Source of the DNA: Streptococcus sanguinis SK355
GTDB taxonomy: Bacteria > Bacillota > Bacilli > Lactobacillales > Streptococcaceae
NCBI RefSeq assembly: GCF_000212855.1
Contig: NZ_GL890993.1
Location: forward strand, 1,530,439 to 1,587,747
Direction of reading: 5' to 3'
DNA: 57,309 nucleotides
Shown: positions 33,748 to 42,678 of the stretch, piece by piece
Layout of the letters: each line of letters begins with the position of its first letter
Numbering within the stretch: position 1 is the first letter of the stretch
Program-made: the position numbers and the translations under genes
The notes under the pieces: model-generated
What the model was told of the DNA's origin: nothing
Database searches by the model: none
Seen by the model: the letters and a program-made list of their open reading frames with translations, nothing else

Positions 33748-35515
33748 TAGTAATTTAAAAACCTTTGATAATTTTTATGCAGATTTAGCTCAATCTGCTT
33801 ACCATGGAAGACCAATTAGATTCCCCTATGAGTCTCAATTGAAAGATAATCAAAAAATATTAGATAATGGTGGCTCTCTAGAATTTGATTTTTCAAATGA
33901 TGCTTATGTAAGAGATGAAGATGGGAAGATAACAGAAATCACCCCTGGAGGTAAGAAACTCGATAATGATGGCAAAGTTTACCTACAGCCAGATCCAGAT
34001 TTGCACGTTGAAAAGGGATTAGATTTACCCTTTGTGGATGATAATGATAAGAAAATTGCTGATTATAAAGAGAAAGCAGGTTTAGGACCTTACCAGAAAG
34101 GTCGTTTAACTAATGAGAGAGTTGGTTTTAATGCATATTTTCTAACAGATACACCGACCTTAGGTAAGGATACAAAGCATACTTATATGGCTATTCGAGG
34201 TAGTGATGGTTTCAATACTGAGAGAGTTAAGAAAGAAGGAATTAAGCCTTTAAATCTGAATGACTGGCTTATTAATGATGCTAATTTTGCTTTATTTGAC
34301 TCGCATATACCTCAGGCTAGACTAGCAACAGAGGGAATGAAAGCTACTATTGCAGAAATGAGCGAGAAAGCTCCCCAAGCTACGATGGATCTTACAGCCC
34401 ACTCGCTGGGGACTATGGTGACAGTTCAAGGAATAGCTAATCTGAGCCAACAAGAATTTGATAAAATTGGAAAGGTCGTTCTTTTCGATGGACCGGATAC
34501 TACCGATAGTTTGAAAAAAATGGGAGTTGATGATGATAGGATTAAAGCAATTAGTGAAAAACTAGAATACTATGTCAACCCTTTTGATATTGTTAGTATG
34601 CTTAATCGTGAGAATACAATCTATAATTTAGAGAAACCTGGAGAAAAGCCAACTCGTAAGGAATTGGGAACAGCTCATATAATTGTGCCTCTTCATTATA
34701 CTCGCTTTGACTTTATGTCTGATAGTGCTCATGATTTTGGTGTTTTTCAGGCAGATGGCAAGGGTGGATTTTTAGTGGCTTCAGAAGATTTTCATCCAGA
34801 ACTTCTGAGAGCAGGGGAGAAGCTTGCGAGATTAGAAGCGAAATTTTTAGATTTGCTTCGTATGCAAGGTTTGACTGATGATGAGGCGATAAAATTCATG
34901 AATGCTGTTGTTGACGTTTCTTCTTTTGGAACGGCAAATTTTGCGCGTGCAGGTATTTCTACATCTGCTTTCTATGAATTTAAGCGGGATTATCAAGCAA
35001 TCATTGATGAAGCACGTAGAGAGTCGATGAAGTGGGACAAGAAAATGATTCCAAGCTATCAGAAACAGCTTGGAAGTGGCAATCTTACAGGTGAAGAGAG
35101 AATTTTAGTTCGTGCTCGTCTCCTTCAGACTGCAGCTCAGTTGGCTATCTTTGAAATAGAAGATAAAGTTAAACATGTCAAAACTTTATTGTCGGATGCC
35201 AAGGAATCTGTCCAAAAGATAATTAACGACGCAAGAACAGAGGCAGCTGGCCTTGCTACTTATTTGAGTGACTCAGAAGTGGAGAGTTTATTGATTGATT
35301 TTGATATAAAGCACTACTGGGACGATTCGGTTGAAACAAATACAAACACATCCGCAAAAGGCTTCCTGACAGAGATTGAACAGTTAGGAACGACTTTGGT
35401 CAGAGCTAGTGGAGATTTTGCAGCAGTCGATACTCAGCAAGCTGAGGATTTCAATAATCTCTTAGCAGATGTGAAAGGATCATGGAGGGTTATTGAAAAT
35501 GCTTATACCAAATGA
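33740..35515 (+). CDS. TslA-like T7SS lipase toxin candidate B (reverse orientation)
   Basis: A 591-residue protein starting at TTG 33740. The N-terminal domain is an alpha/beta-hydrolase lipase: HTYMAIRGSDGFN (oxyanion strand), nucleophile elbow DLTAHSLGTMVT with Ser222, VVLFDGPDTTD (candidate Asp), and a His in HIIVPLHYT or SAHDFGVF. From about residue 400 it is helical and matches the cluster A toxin C-terminus, including LSDSEVESLL and the YWDD motif. There is no signal peptide. With the two small genes downstream this fits the TslA class of T7SSb effectors. Lipase chemistry and secretion are inferred. Confidence 0.77.
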   Translation: MSNSNLKTFDNFYADLAQSAYHGRPIRFPYESQLKDNQKILDNGGSLEFDFSNDAYVRDEDGKITEITPGGKKLDNDGKVYLQPDPDLHVEKGLDLPFVDDNDKKIADYKEKAGLGPYQKGRLTNERVGFNAYFLTDTPTLGKDTKHTYMAIRGSDGFNTERVKKEGIKPLNLNDWLINDANFALFDSHIPQARLATEGMKATIAEMSEKAPQATMDLTAHSLGTMVTVQGIANLSQQEFDKIGKVVLFDGPDTTDSLKKMGVDDDRIKAISEKLEYYVNPFDIVSMLNRENTIYNLEKPGEKPTRKELGTAHIIVPLHYTRFDFMSDSAHDFGVFQADGKGGFLVASEDFHPELLRAGEKLARLEAKFLDLLRMQGLTDDEAIKFMNAVVDVSSFGTANFARAGISTSAFYEFKRDYQAIIDEARRESMKWDKKMIPSYQKQLGSGNLTGEERILVRARLLQTAAQLAIFEIEDKVKHVKTLLSDAKESVQKIINDARTEAAGLATYLSDSEVESLLIDFDIKHYWDDSVETNTNTSAKGFLTEIEQLGTTLVRASGDFAAVDTQQAEDFNNLLADVKGSWRVIENAYTK

Positions 35516-35810
35516 TGATGCGCTCGTAACTAGAGTGGAGTTAGAGAGACAGTTTAAAGAAAAGATGAAGGAGCAGGAGAGGCAGGCTATCAAGGCTTTG
35601 ATAGTGGCCAAAGAGCTGCTTATCCTTGCAAAAGGATTAGATCTGGTAGCTCAGCTACAGGCGGCGGCTTTGGATATGAAAAATTATGCTTCTACTAACT
35701 ATGTCAATGACATTAAGGGTGGATTTGAAGGGAAGGCAGCGCAAGCTGCTGAAACTCATCTAACTCAGACGATGCAGATGCCTTCTTTGGATAGCCCAAT
35801 TAAGGGTTAG
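35499..35810 (+). CDS. Small helical T7SS partner B (TlaA1-like, FxG motif)
   Basis: A 103-residue helical protein overlapping the toxin end by 17 nt. KGGFEGKAAQAAE at about residue 75 is the FxG turn, followed by a PSLDSPIKG tail that parallels the cluster A protein. ATG 35499 has GGAGGG 9 nt upstream. Likely co-folds with the C-terminal domain of the lipase to make the T7SS signal. Confidence 0.72.
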   Translation: MLIPNDDALVTRVELERQFKEKMKEQERQAIKALIVAKELLILAKGLDLVAQLQAAALDMKNYASTNYVNDIKGGFEGKAAQAAETHLTQTMQMPSLDSPIKG

Positions 35811-35821
35811 GAGGTGAGGCA

Positions 35822-36133
35822 ATGCTGAATAAAAAGAAGCGTAAGGAACTAGAAGATGAACATGCTCTAAAATTGCGTGAGATTGAGCGAGTAGAGACAG
35901 AGTTAGATGCTTACTACTATAAGTTTGATAGAGAGACGAACAAACTCTTAGAGGCGATTTCTTATGCTTGTAGAGAGATTCCTTTGACAGCGGCTCAACC
36001 TTATATTTTTCAAATAGAGGATAATCTGGATCAATACCATCAGCAATACAAAAAGCGGATAGACGATGTTCTCGAAGCTCGCTATCAGGAGAACAGACGC
36101 TTTCAGAAAAAGCTGGATGAAGAGAGCAAATAA
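35822..36133 (+). CDS. Small helical T7SS partner B (TlaA2-like)
   Basis: A 103-residue charged coiled-coil protein similar in pattern to the last gene of cluster A (LEDEHALKLREIERVE, YQENRRFQKKL). TAGGAGGTGAGG precedes the ATG. Last gene of cluster B, followed by a terminator. Confidence 0.68.
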   Translation: MLNKKKRKELEDEHALKLREIERVETELDAYYYKFDRETNKLLEAISYACREIPLTAAQPYIFQIEDNLDQYHQQYKKRIDDVLEARYQENRRFQKKLDEESK

Positions 36134-36160
36134 ACTATGTTGCGATTCCTGAAAAAATAG

Positions 36161-36192
36161 AAGAAGCAGAACTTACCTTGCTTCTTTTTCTT
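36161..36192 (+). terminator. Rho-independent terminator of cluster B
   Basis: AAGAAGCA (36161-36168) and TGCTTCTT (36179-36186) with a 10-nt loop and a T-rich tail. Confidence 0.85.
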
Positions 36193-36337
36193 TCTCGGAT
36201 TTATGGTAATAAAGCTACAAAATAATCCAGCATATTAAAAATTTTCAGAAAATATCGACTTTTTCTTGACAGGCCTATGATACTGTGCTAAAATACTAAA
36301 CAATAAGAAACCATCTCAAAAAAGGAGTTAGTCGAAC

Positions 36338-36391
36338 ATGAAGTCAACCCAATCTTCAAACTTTGCTTTGTTGTTGCGTTACTCGGGCTAG
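36338..36391 (+). CDS. Leucine operon leader peptide
   Basis: A 17-codon ORF, MKSTQSSNFALLLRYSG, with three consecutive Leu codons (TTG TTG TTG) at residues 11-13 and AAAGGAG upstream. It precedes an attenuator hairpin and leuA. Ribosome stalling at the Leu codons when charged tRNA-Leu is scarce would favour the antiterminator. Confidence 0.8.
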   Translation: MKSTQSSNFALLLRYSG

Positions 36392-36420
36392 TGCAAAAGC
36401 ATTAGTCCTGTTTGGCTTAC

Positions 36421-36471
36421 CAAGCGGGAGTAAATCAACATCTCGCTTGTTCCTCAAGTGAGATGTTTTTT
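36421..36471 (+). promoter_or_regulatory. Leucine attenuator: terminator and competing antiterminator
   Basis: The terminator stem is 13 bp (36437-36449 with 36455-36467, one G-T pair) with TTCCT loop and a T-run. CAAGCG at 36421-36426 can pair with CGCTTG at 36444-36449, which would break the terminator. A further small stem (GCTT/AAGC, about 36413-36424) could block the antiterminator. There is no T-box sequence. Confidence 0.75.
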
Positions 36472-36546
36472 ATTTCACCTATCTTACCTCAAGCTCCGAT
36501 GGGTAAGAAATGGATTCTAAAGGAGTGACGGGAGTGGGAGTATATC

Positions 36547-36569
36547 TTGATTTTTCTTAAATCAATTTT
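36547..36569 (+). terminator. Weak second hairpin in the leu leader
   Basis: TTGATTT (36547-36553) and AAATCAA (36559-36565), followed by TTTTC. The stem is A/T-rich. The rest of the 270-nt stretch between the attenuator and leuA holds a CTTACC/GGTAAG pairing (about 36484-36508) and no gene. Confidence 0.4.
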
Positions 36570-36668
36570 CTCATACCGTCTCAGTCATTGAACACGACCT
36601 AGAAGTTTGGGAAGAGTTTTTCCTATAGCTATTAACAGGGTCTATGTATCTTAGAAAAGGAGTTGTCT

Positions 36669-38237
36669 ATGACACGCAAAGTTGAGTTTTTTGATACCAG
36701 CCTCCGGGATGGTGAGCAGACACCAGGAGTGAATTTCTCTATTAAGGAGAAGGTGGCTATTGTCAAGCAGTTAGAGAAGTGGGGTATTTCAGTCATTGAA
36801 GCTGGTTTTCCAGCTGCTAGCCCAGATTCATTTGCGGCGGTGCAAGAGATTGCTAAAGTCATCACTAAAGCTTCCGTCACTGGTCTGGCGCGTTCGGTTA
36901 AGTCTGACATTGATGCCTGCTACGAGGCACTCAAGGATGCCAAGCATCCGCAGGTCCATGTTTTTATTGCGACCAGTCCCATTCACAGAGAGTTCAAGCT
37001 GAAAAAGTCCAAGGAAGAGATTTTAGAAGCTGTGAAAGAGCATGTCTCCTACGCGCGCTCCAAGTTCGATATAGTCGAGTTTTCACCAGAGGATGCGACG
37101 CGAACAGAGCTGGATTTCCTTTTTCAGGTGGTACAAACAGCGGTTGATGCAGGTGCGACTTATATCAATATTCCAGATACAGTCGGTTTTACTACTCCGG
37201 AAGAGTTTGCAAATATTTTCGACTACCTAGTGGCAAATGTGACTTCTGATCATAAGGTGGTATTTGGTGTTCATTGTCATGATGACCTTGGTATGGCAAC
37301 GGCTAATACTTTGACGGCTATCAAGCACGGTGCTGGTCGTGTTCAGGGGACTATCAATGGAATCGGTGAGCGGGCTGGAAATGTAGCACTGGAAGAAGTA
37401 GCAGTTGCCTTAGAAATTCGTCAAGACTATTATCAGGTTGAGTCGGATATCGTCCTTAATGAAACCATCAACACTTCTGAGCTGGTGTCCCGCTTCTCAG
37501 GTATTCCAGTGCCTAAGAACAAGGCGGTTGTTGGTGGCAATGCCTTCTCTCATGAGTCCGGCATCCATCAGGATGGTGTTCTTAAGAATCCACTGACCTA
37601 TGAAATCATCACACCTGAGCTGGTTGGAGTCAAGAGCAATTCACTACCGCTTGGCAAACTATCTGGCCGCCATGCCTTTGTCGAAAAACTCAAAGAACTG
37701 GCTCTGGACTTTGCGGAATCTGAAATTAATGATCTCTTTGCTAAGTTTAAGGTTTTGGCTGATAAGAAAAATGAAGTCACTGACGCTGATATTCGGGCTC
37801 TGATTGCTGGAACGACGGTCGAAAATCCTGAAGGCTTCCACTTTGATGATCTGCAGTTGACGACCAACGACGACCATACCATCACTGCGGATGTGCAGCT
37901 GGTAAATAGCGACGGTGAGACGGTCAGCTGTGTGGCGGAAGGCAAGGGAAGCGTCGAAGCAATCTTTAATGCCATTGACCAATTCTTTAACCAGTCTGTT
38001 CAGCTCTTGTCTTATAACATTGAAGCGGTAACGGACGGTATTGACTCTCAGGCTCGTGTTTTGGTAACTGTTGAAAATACGGATACAGATACGATTTTCA
38101 ACTCTTCTGGTATTGACTTTGATGTTCTTAAGGCCAGCGCCATTGCCTATATCCATGCCAACACCTTTGTGCAAAAGGAAAATGCTGGTGAAATCGGTCA
38201 TCAGGTATCCTATCGCGATCTGCCTGCAAATAATTAG
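36669..38237 (+). CDS. leuA: 2-isopropylmalate synthase
   Basis: A 522-residue LeuA catalysing the first committed step of leucine synthesis (acetyl-CoA plus 2-oxoisovalerate). The catalytic domain has FFDTSLRDGEQTPG (metal Asp and Arg) and VHCHDDLGMATANTL; GNVALEEV and GIHQDG follow. The C-terminal regulatory domain (about residues 390-522) is present, so leucine feedback inhibition is likely. ATG 36669 has AAAAGGAG 6 nt upstream. Confidence 0.97.
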   Translation: MTRKVEFFDTSLRDGEQTPGVNFSIKEKVAIVKQLEKWGISVIEAGFPAASPDSFAAVQEIAKVITKASVTGLARSVKSDIDACYEALKDAKHPQVHVFIATSPIHREFKLKKSKEEILEAVKEHVSYARSKFDIVEFSPEDATRTELDFLFQVVQTAVDAGATYINIPDTVGFTTPEEFANIFDYLVANVTSDHKVVFGVHCHDDLGMATANTLTAIKHGAGRVQGTINGIGERAGNVALEEVAVALEIRQDYYQVESDIVLNETINTSELVSRFSGIPVPKNKAVVGGNAFSHESGIHQDGVLKNPLTYEIITPELVGVKSNSLPLGKLSGRHAFVEKLKELALDFAESEINDLFAKFKVLADKKNEVTDADIRALIAGTTVENPEGFHFDDLQLTTNDDHTITADVQLVNSDGETVSCVAEGKGSVEAIFNAIDQFFNQSVQLLSYNIEAVTDGIDSQARVLVTVENTDTDTIFNSSGIDFDVLKASAIAYIHANTFVQKENAGEIGHQVSYRDLPANN

Positions 38238-38249
38238 AAGGAAGCGACT

Positions 38250-39287
38250 ATGACAAAAGAAATTGTAGCTCTGGCGGGTGATGGTATCGGCCCAGAAATC
38301 ATGGAAGCCGGTCTCCAAGTGCTGGCTGCTGTTGCGGACAAGTTCGGTTTTACTTATCATGCTACTGAGAAGGCTTTTGGGGGGGCTGGTATTGATGCGG
38401 AAGGTCATCCTCTGCCTCAGTCAACTCTAGAAGCGGCCAAGAAGGCTGATGCTATTCTCCTAGCAGCTATCGGCAGTCCCCAGTATGATAATGCTCCAGT
38501 TCGACCGGAGCAAGGCTTGCTGGCTCTGCGCAAGGAGCTTGAACTCTATGCCAATATCCGCCCAGTTAAGATTTTCGATGCTCTTAAGCATTTGTCGCCT
38601 TTGAAAGCAGGGCGAATTGCTGGAGTGGACTTCGTAGTCGTGCGCGAGCTGACTGGTGGGATTTACTTTGGTGAGCATATTTTGGAGGATAAATCTGCGC
38701 GTGATATCAACGACTACAGCTATGAAGAGGTGGAGCGGATTGTCCGTAAGGCCTTTGTCATTGCGCGTGGTCGCAGAAAGCTTGTGACCAGTATTGACAA
38801 GCAAAATGTGCTAGCGACATCCAAACTCTGGCGTAGAGTTGCCGATGAGGTGGCCAAGGATTATTCAGATGTGACCTTGGAGCACCAACTGGTGGACAGC
38901 GCTGCGATGCTCATGATTACCAATCCTGCTAAGTTTGATGTTGTGGTAACGGAAAATCTCTTCGGGGATATTCTCTCAGACGAGTCCAGTGTCTTGTCAG
39001 GGACGCTGGGAGTTATGCCATCAGCCAGTCATTCGGCAGCTGGACCAAGTCTTTACGAGCCTATCCATGGTTCGGCTCCAGATATTGCAGGGAAAGGCAT
39101 TGCAAACCCTATCAGTATGATCCTTTCTGTAGCCATGATGCTGCGGGATAGTTTTGCAGAGCTTGAAGCTGCAGAGGCGATTGAAGCAGCGGTTGAGAAG
39201 ACTTTGGGTCAGGGTGTCTTAACCCGAGATCTGGGCGGTCAGGCAGGAACAGCTCAAATGACGGAGGCAATTATTAAGAACTTATGA
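38250..39287 (+). CDS. leuB: 3-isopropylmalate dehydrogenase
   Basis: A 345-residue NAD-dependent decarboxylating dehydrogenase. Motifs: GDGIGPEIM at residues 10-18, RPEQGLLALRKEL for substrate binding, and DILSDESSVLSGTLGVMPSA around the metal-binding Asp. It overlaps the DUF1294 gene by 4 nt (ATGA). Confidence 0.97.
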   Translation: MTKEIVALAGDGIGPEIMEAGLQVLAAVADKFGFTYHATEKAFGGAGIDAEGHPLPQSTLEAAKKADAILLAAIGSPQYDNAPVRPEQGLLALRKELELYANIRPVKIFDALKHLSPLKAGRIAGVDFVVVRELTGGIYFGEHILEDKSARDINDYSYEEVERIVRKAFVIARGRRKLVTSIDKQNVLATSKLWRRVADEVAKDYSDVTLEHQLVDSAAMLMITNPAKFDVVVTENLFGDILSDESSVLSGTLGVMPSASHSAAGPSLYEPIHGSAPDIAGKGIANPISMILSVAMMLRDSFAELEAAEAIEAAVEKTLGQGVLTRDLGGQAGTAQMTEAIIKNL

Positions 39288-39550
39288 AATGGATATTAAC
39301 GGGTATTTGCCTGCTATGGAACCTTGTCGTTTTCCTGCTTTATGGCTGGGATAAGCGTAAGGCTAAGAAAAATCACTACCGCATTCCAGAGAAGACTTTG
39401 CTCTTATCAGCATTGGCAGCCGGAGGTTTGGGCGCTTTATTAGGTGGTCGCCTCTTTCACCACAAGACCAGAAAATGGTATTTCTGGTTGGCTTGGATTT
39501 GCGGAATAATAGTGGAAATCGGAATTTTATATTACATATGGAGAAGCTAG
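39284..39550 (+). CDS. DUF1294 family small membrane protein in the leu operon
   Basis: An 88-residue protein with two or three hydrophobic segments. The conserved DUF1294 features are [42 protein letters not shown]. Function is unknown. Its ATG overlaps the leuB stop and leuC starts 1 nt after its stop, so it is translated as part of the leucine operon. This placement splits the usual leuB-leuC order. Confidence 0.88.
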   Translation: MKWILTGICLLWNLVVFLLYGWDKRKAKKNHYRIPEKTLLLSALAAGGLGALLGGRLFHHKTRKWYFWLAWICGIIVEIGILYYIWRS

Positions 39551-39551
39551 T

Positions 39552-40934
39552 ATGGCTGGAAAATCGATTTTTGATAAGCTGTGGGAAAGGCATCTGATAA
39601 CAGGTGAAGAAGGTCAGCCCCAGCTTATGTATGTGGATCAGCATTATATTCATGAAGTAACCAGCCCTCAGGCTTTTCAAGGTCTTCGAGATGCAGGGCG
39701 CAAAGTTAGACGGCCGGATTTGACCTTTGGAACCTTTGACCATAATGTTCCTACGGTCAATATCTATGATATCCGGGATGTTATTTCCAAGGCTCAGATT
39801 GATAAACTTTCTGAGAATGTCAAGGATTTTGGCATCGAGCATGCGGCTCACGGATCGGAGTTGCAGGGGATTGTCCATATGGTTGGACCGGAAACGGGCA
39901 AGACTCAGCCGGGCAAATTCATCGTCTGCGGTGACAGTCACACGGCCACTCACGGTGCTTTTGGTGCCATTGCTTTTGGAATCGGTACTTCAGAGGTAGA
40001 GCACGTTTTTGCCACGCAGACCATTTGGCAGGTCAAGCCTAAGAAAATGTTGGTCAAATTTACCGGAGTGCCACCTAAAGGTGTCTATTCCAAGGACTTT
40101 ATCCTCGCTCTGATTGCCCGATATGGTGTGGCTGCAGGTGTCGGTCATGTGGTCGAGTATGCTGGTGATGCGATTGATCATCTGACCATGGAAGAGCGCA
40201 TGACTATCTGCAATATGTCCATTGAGTTTGGCTCTAAGATGGGCATTATGAATCCCGACCAGAAGACCTATGATTATGTTCAAGGACGGCCGGGTGCTCC
40301 CAAGGACTTTGAGGCAGCGGTAGCTGATTGGAAGACTCTGGTCAGTGATCCTGATGCTGTCTATGATAAGGTCATTGAGATTGATGTCTCCGAGCTGGCA
40401 CCTATGGTGACTTGGGGGACCAATCCTTCCATGGGAGTTGAGTTCGGCGCGGCTTTCCCAGAAATCCGTGATATGAACGACGAGCGGGCATACAATTACA
40501 TGGACCTCTCCCCAGGTAAGAAAGCAGAAGATATTGATCTAGGTTATATTTTTATCGGCTCCTGTACCAATGCCAGACTCAGCGATTTGCAGCTGGCTGC
40601 TAAGTTTGTCGCTGGCAAGCATATCGCTCCCAATTTGACAGCTATCGTTGTACCAGGCTCTCGTCCGGTCAAGCGGGCTGCTGAAAAGATGGGACTGGAT
40701 AAAATTTTCATGGATGCAGGCTTTGAGTGGCGCGATCCGGGTTGCTCCATGTGTCTGGGAATGAATCCAGATAAGGTGCCGGACGGAGTCCACTGTGCCT
40801 CTACTAGTAATCGGAACTTTGAGGATCGTCAGGGATTTGGTGCTAAAACCCATCTTTGCAGTCCAGCTATGGCAGCAGCGGCAGCTATTGCTGGGCACTT
40901 TGTAGACGTCCGCCAGCTACCGGAGGTCCAGTAA
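39552..40934 (+). CDS. leuC: 3-isopropylmalate dehydratase large subunit
   Basis: A 460-residue aconitase-family iron-sulfur subunit. The three cluster Cys are in [11 protein letters not shown] and [19 protein letters not shown] is a further hallmark. It works with LeuD to isomerise 2- to 3-isopropylmalate. Confidence 0.97.
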   Translation: MAGKSIFDKLWERHLITGEEGQPQLMYVDQHYIHEVTSPQAFQGLRDAGRKVRRPDLTFGTFDHNVPTVNIYDIRDVISKAQIDKLSENVKDFGIEHAAHGSELQGIVHMVGPETGKTQPGKFIVCGDSHTATHGAFGAIAFGIGTSEVEHVFATQTIWQVKPKKMLVKFTGVPPKGVYSKDFILALIARYGVAAGVGHVVEYAGDAIDHLTMEERMTICNMSIEFGSKMGIMNPDQKTYDYVQGRPGAPKDFEAAVADWKTLVSDPDAVYDKVIEIDVSELAPMVTWGTNPSMGVEFGAAFPEIRDMNDERAYNYMDLSPGKKAEDIDLGYIFIGSCTNARLSDLQLAAKFVAGKHIAPNLTAIVVPGSRPVKRAAEKMGLDKIFMDAGFEWRDPGCSMCLGMNPDKVPDGVHCASTSNRNFEDRQGFGAKTHLCSPAMAAAAAIAGHFVDVRQLPEVQ

Positions 40935-40943
40935 GGAAGTTTT

Positions 40944-41534
40944 ATGGAAAAATTTACAATCTACACGGGGACAACAGTCCCCCTCATGAACGATAATATC
41001 GATACGGACCAAATTTTACCCAAGCAGTTTCTCAAGTTGATTGATAAAAAAGGCTTTGGCAAGTACCTCATGTACGCTTGGCGCTATCTGGATAATCAGT
41101 ACACTGAAGATCCTGATTTCGTCTTTAATAGACCGGAGTACCGCAAGGCGACTATTCTGATTACAGGGGACAATTTTGGAGCGGGTTCCTCTCGGGAGCA
41201 CGCTGCCTGGGCCTTGGCTGACTATGGCTTCAAGGTAGTTATTGCCGGATCTTTCGGGGATATTCACTACAATAACGAGCTTAATAACGGTATGCTGCCT
41301 ATCGTCCAGCCGCTCGAAGTGCGGCAAGCCTTGGCTAATCTGAAGCCAACGGATGAAGTGACGGTGGATTTGGAGCAGCAGAAGATTTTTTCACCGGTGG
41401 GAGAATTCTCTTTTGACATTGATGGAGAATGGAAGCACAAGCTCCTCAACGGTCTGGATGACATCGGCATTACGCTGCAATATGAGGATTTGATTACGAA
41501 ATATGAAAAAAATCGTCCATCTTATTGGCAGTAA
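40944..41534 (+). CDS. leuD: 3-isopropylmalate dehydratase small subunit
   Basis: A 196-residue swivel-domain partner of Leu[15 protein letters not shown] and [13 protein letters not shown] are diagnostic. Last gene of the leu operon; I see no strong terminator behind it. Confidence 0.97.
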   Translation: MEKFTIYTGTTVPLMNDNIDTDQILPKQFLKLIDKKGFGKYLMYAWRYLDNQYTEDPDFVFNRPEYRKATILITGDNFGAGSSREHAAWALADYGFKVVIAGSFGDIHYNNELNNGMLPIVQPLEVRQALANLKPTDEVTVDLEQQKIFSPVGEFSFDIDGEWKHKLLNGLDDIGITLQYEDLITKYEKNRPSYWQ

Positions 41535-41633
41535 CCTTATTTTTGCTATATTGAGAAAATTCTGAAAAAACCTTGTCTCCGATAAAAATATATGGTAAAA
41601 TAAATCTTAATTTAATAGAAAAGGAAGAAACTT

Positions 41634-42413
41634 ATGACAAAACACATTCAATGGAACGGACAGCTTTCACAAGAAGGTTATGACATCTTGAAAGGCGATG
41701 GCGGCTGTATCGTTTGCCCGACCAAGGTGGGTTACATCATCATGACTAGCGATAGAGCTGGCTTGGAGCGTAAGTTCGAAGCTAAGGCTCGTAACCGTAA
41801 TAAGCCAGGTGTTGTCCTCTGTGGCAGTATGGATGAGCTCCGTGCTTTGGCTCAGCTGAATCCGGAAATTGAAGCTTTTTATCAAAAGCATTGGGATGAA
41901 GACATCCTCTTGGGCTGTATCCTACCATGGAAGCCAGAAGCTTTTGAAAAGCTCAAGGCCTTTGGCGACGGTCGGGAAGAGCTGATGACAGATGTTCGTG
42001 GCACTAGCTGTTTTGTTATTAAGTTTGGTAAGGCGGGCGAGCAGCTGGCAGCTAAGCTTTGGGAAGAAGGCAAGATGGTTTATGCTTCCTCAGCCAACCC
42101 ATCCGGTAAAGGAAACCGCGGCAAGGTAGAAGGAATTGGCGAGCGCATCGAAAATGCTGTTGACTTAGTCATTGAAGCAGATGATTATGTAGCTTCTATC
42201 CAGCCAGACAAGACCATTGAAACTCGCTATGAGCAAGGTGTTATGGTCTCAATGGTTGACAAGGATGGAAAATTGATTCCAGAACAAGGTGGGCAACGTT
42301 CCATCTCACCAGCACCAGTGGTCATCCGCAAAGGCTTGGACATTGACAAAATCATGATGCACCTGTCTGATACTTTCAACTCATGGGATTACCGTCAGGG
42401 TGAATATTACTAA
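41634..42413 (+). CDS. Sua5/YciO/YrdC-type protein
   Basis: A 259-residue protein with the YrdC fold. Seen: CIVCPTKVGYII (P-T-x-x-Y/G substrate loop), KARNRNKPGVVL (K-R-x-x-x-K-P type motif) and YASSANPSGKGNRGK (S-A-N-x-S-G). YrdC/Sua5 enzymes make threonylcarbamoyl-AMP for the t6A tRNA modification. This is shorter than Sua5 and longer than YrdC, and may be a paralog with another role. RBS GGAAG; terminator follows. Confidence 0.82.
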   Translation: MTKHIQWNGQLSQEGYDILKGDGGCIVCPTKVGYIIMTSDRAGLERKFEAKARNRNKPGVVLCGSMDELRALAQLNPEIEAFYQKHWDEDILLGCILPWKPEAFEKLKAFGDGREELMTDVRGTSCFVIKFGKAGEQLAAKLWEEGKMVYASSANPSGKGNRGKVEGIGERIENAVDLVIEADDYVASIQPDKTIETRYEQGVMVSMVDKDGKLIPEQGGQRSISPAPVVIRKGLDIDKIMMHLSDTFNSWDYRQGEYY

Positions 42414-42425
42414 GATAAAAAGAAG

Positions 42426-42467
42426 CTCAGTGTGGGAGAGGTATTTCCTCATTACACTGGGTTTTTT
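42426..42467 (+). terminator. Rho-independent terminator
   Basis: Outer stem CAGTGT (42428-42433) with ACACTG (42454-42459), inner GAGG/CCTC (42438-42441 with 42447-42450), TATTT loop and a T-run. Confidence 0.9.
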
Positions 42468-42532
42468 AGTTTGAAACTTTAATTTTAAATTCTTTACCAA
42501 GTTTAAAATTATTTCTAAACAGAACAAAATTC

Positions 42533-42561
42533 TTGATAGTTGAAATCACAAGTGTTACAAT
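42533..42561 (+). promoter_or_regulatory. Promoter of the osmoprotectant ABC operon
   Basis: TTGATA (42533-42538), a 17-nt spacer and TACAAT (42556-42561). The start would be near 42568, giving a leader of about 110 nt that lies over a decayed reading frame. Confidence 0.7.
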
Positions 42562-42664
42562 GGAACCGTTCGTTTTGGATGATAATGGATTGATTGTAGA
42601 GCATTGGGACAATAAAGAAGTCATGCCTAAGGTAGAAGACTTGACGAATCGAGGGAAGTTTTAA
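42560..42664 (+). pseudogene. Remnant resembling the C-terminus of a SnoaL-like protein
   Basis: A 34-codon frame, VLDDNGLIVEHWDNKEVMP and so on, ending TAA at 42664. The pattern DNGLIVEHWD is typical of the end of SnoaL/NTF2-like proteins. It has no RBS, and the ATG overlaps a -10 box. The frame is open upstream for several more codons, consistent with a truncated gene. Confidence 0.5.
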
Positions 42665-42678
42665 ATTGAGGACAAAGA

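Noticed and set aside
36200..36660. T-box riboswitch before leuA
   Set aside because: No T-box core sequence or specifier-loop structure is visible; a Leu-rich leader peptide and classical attenuator explain the region.
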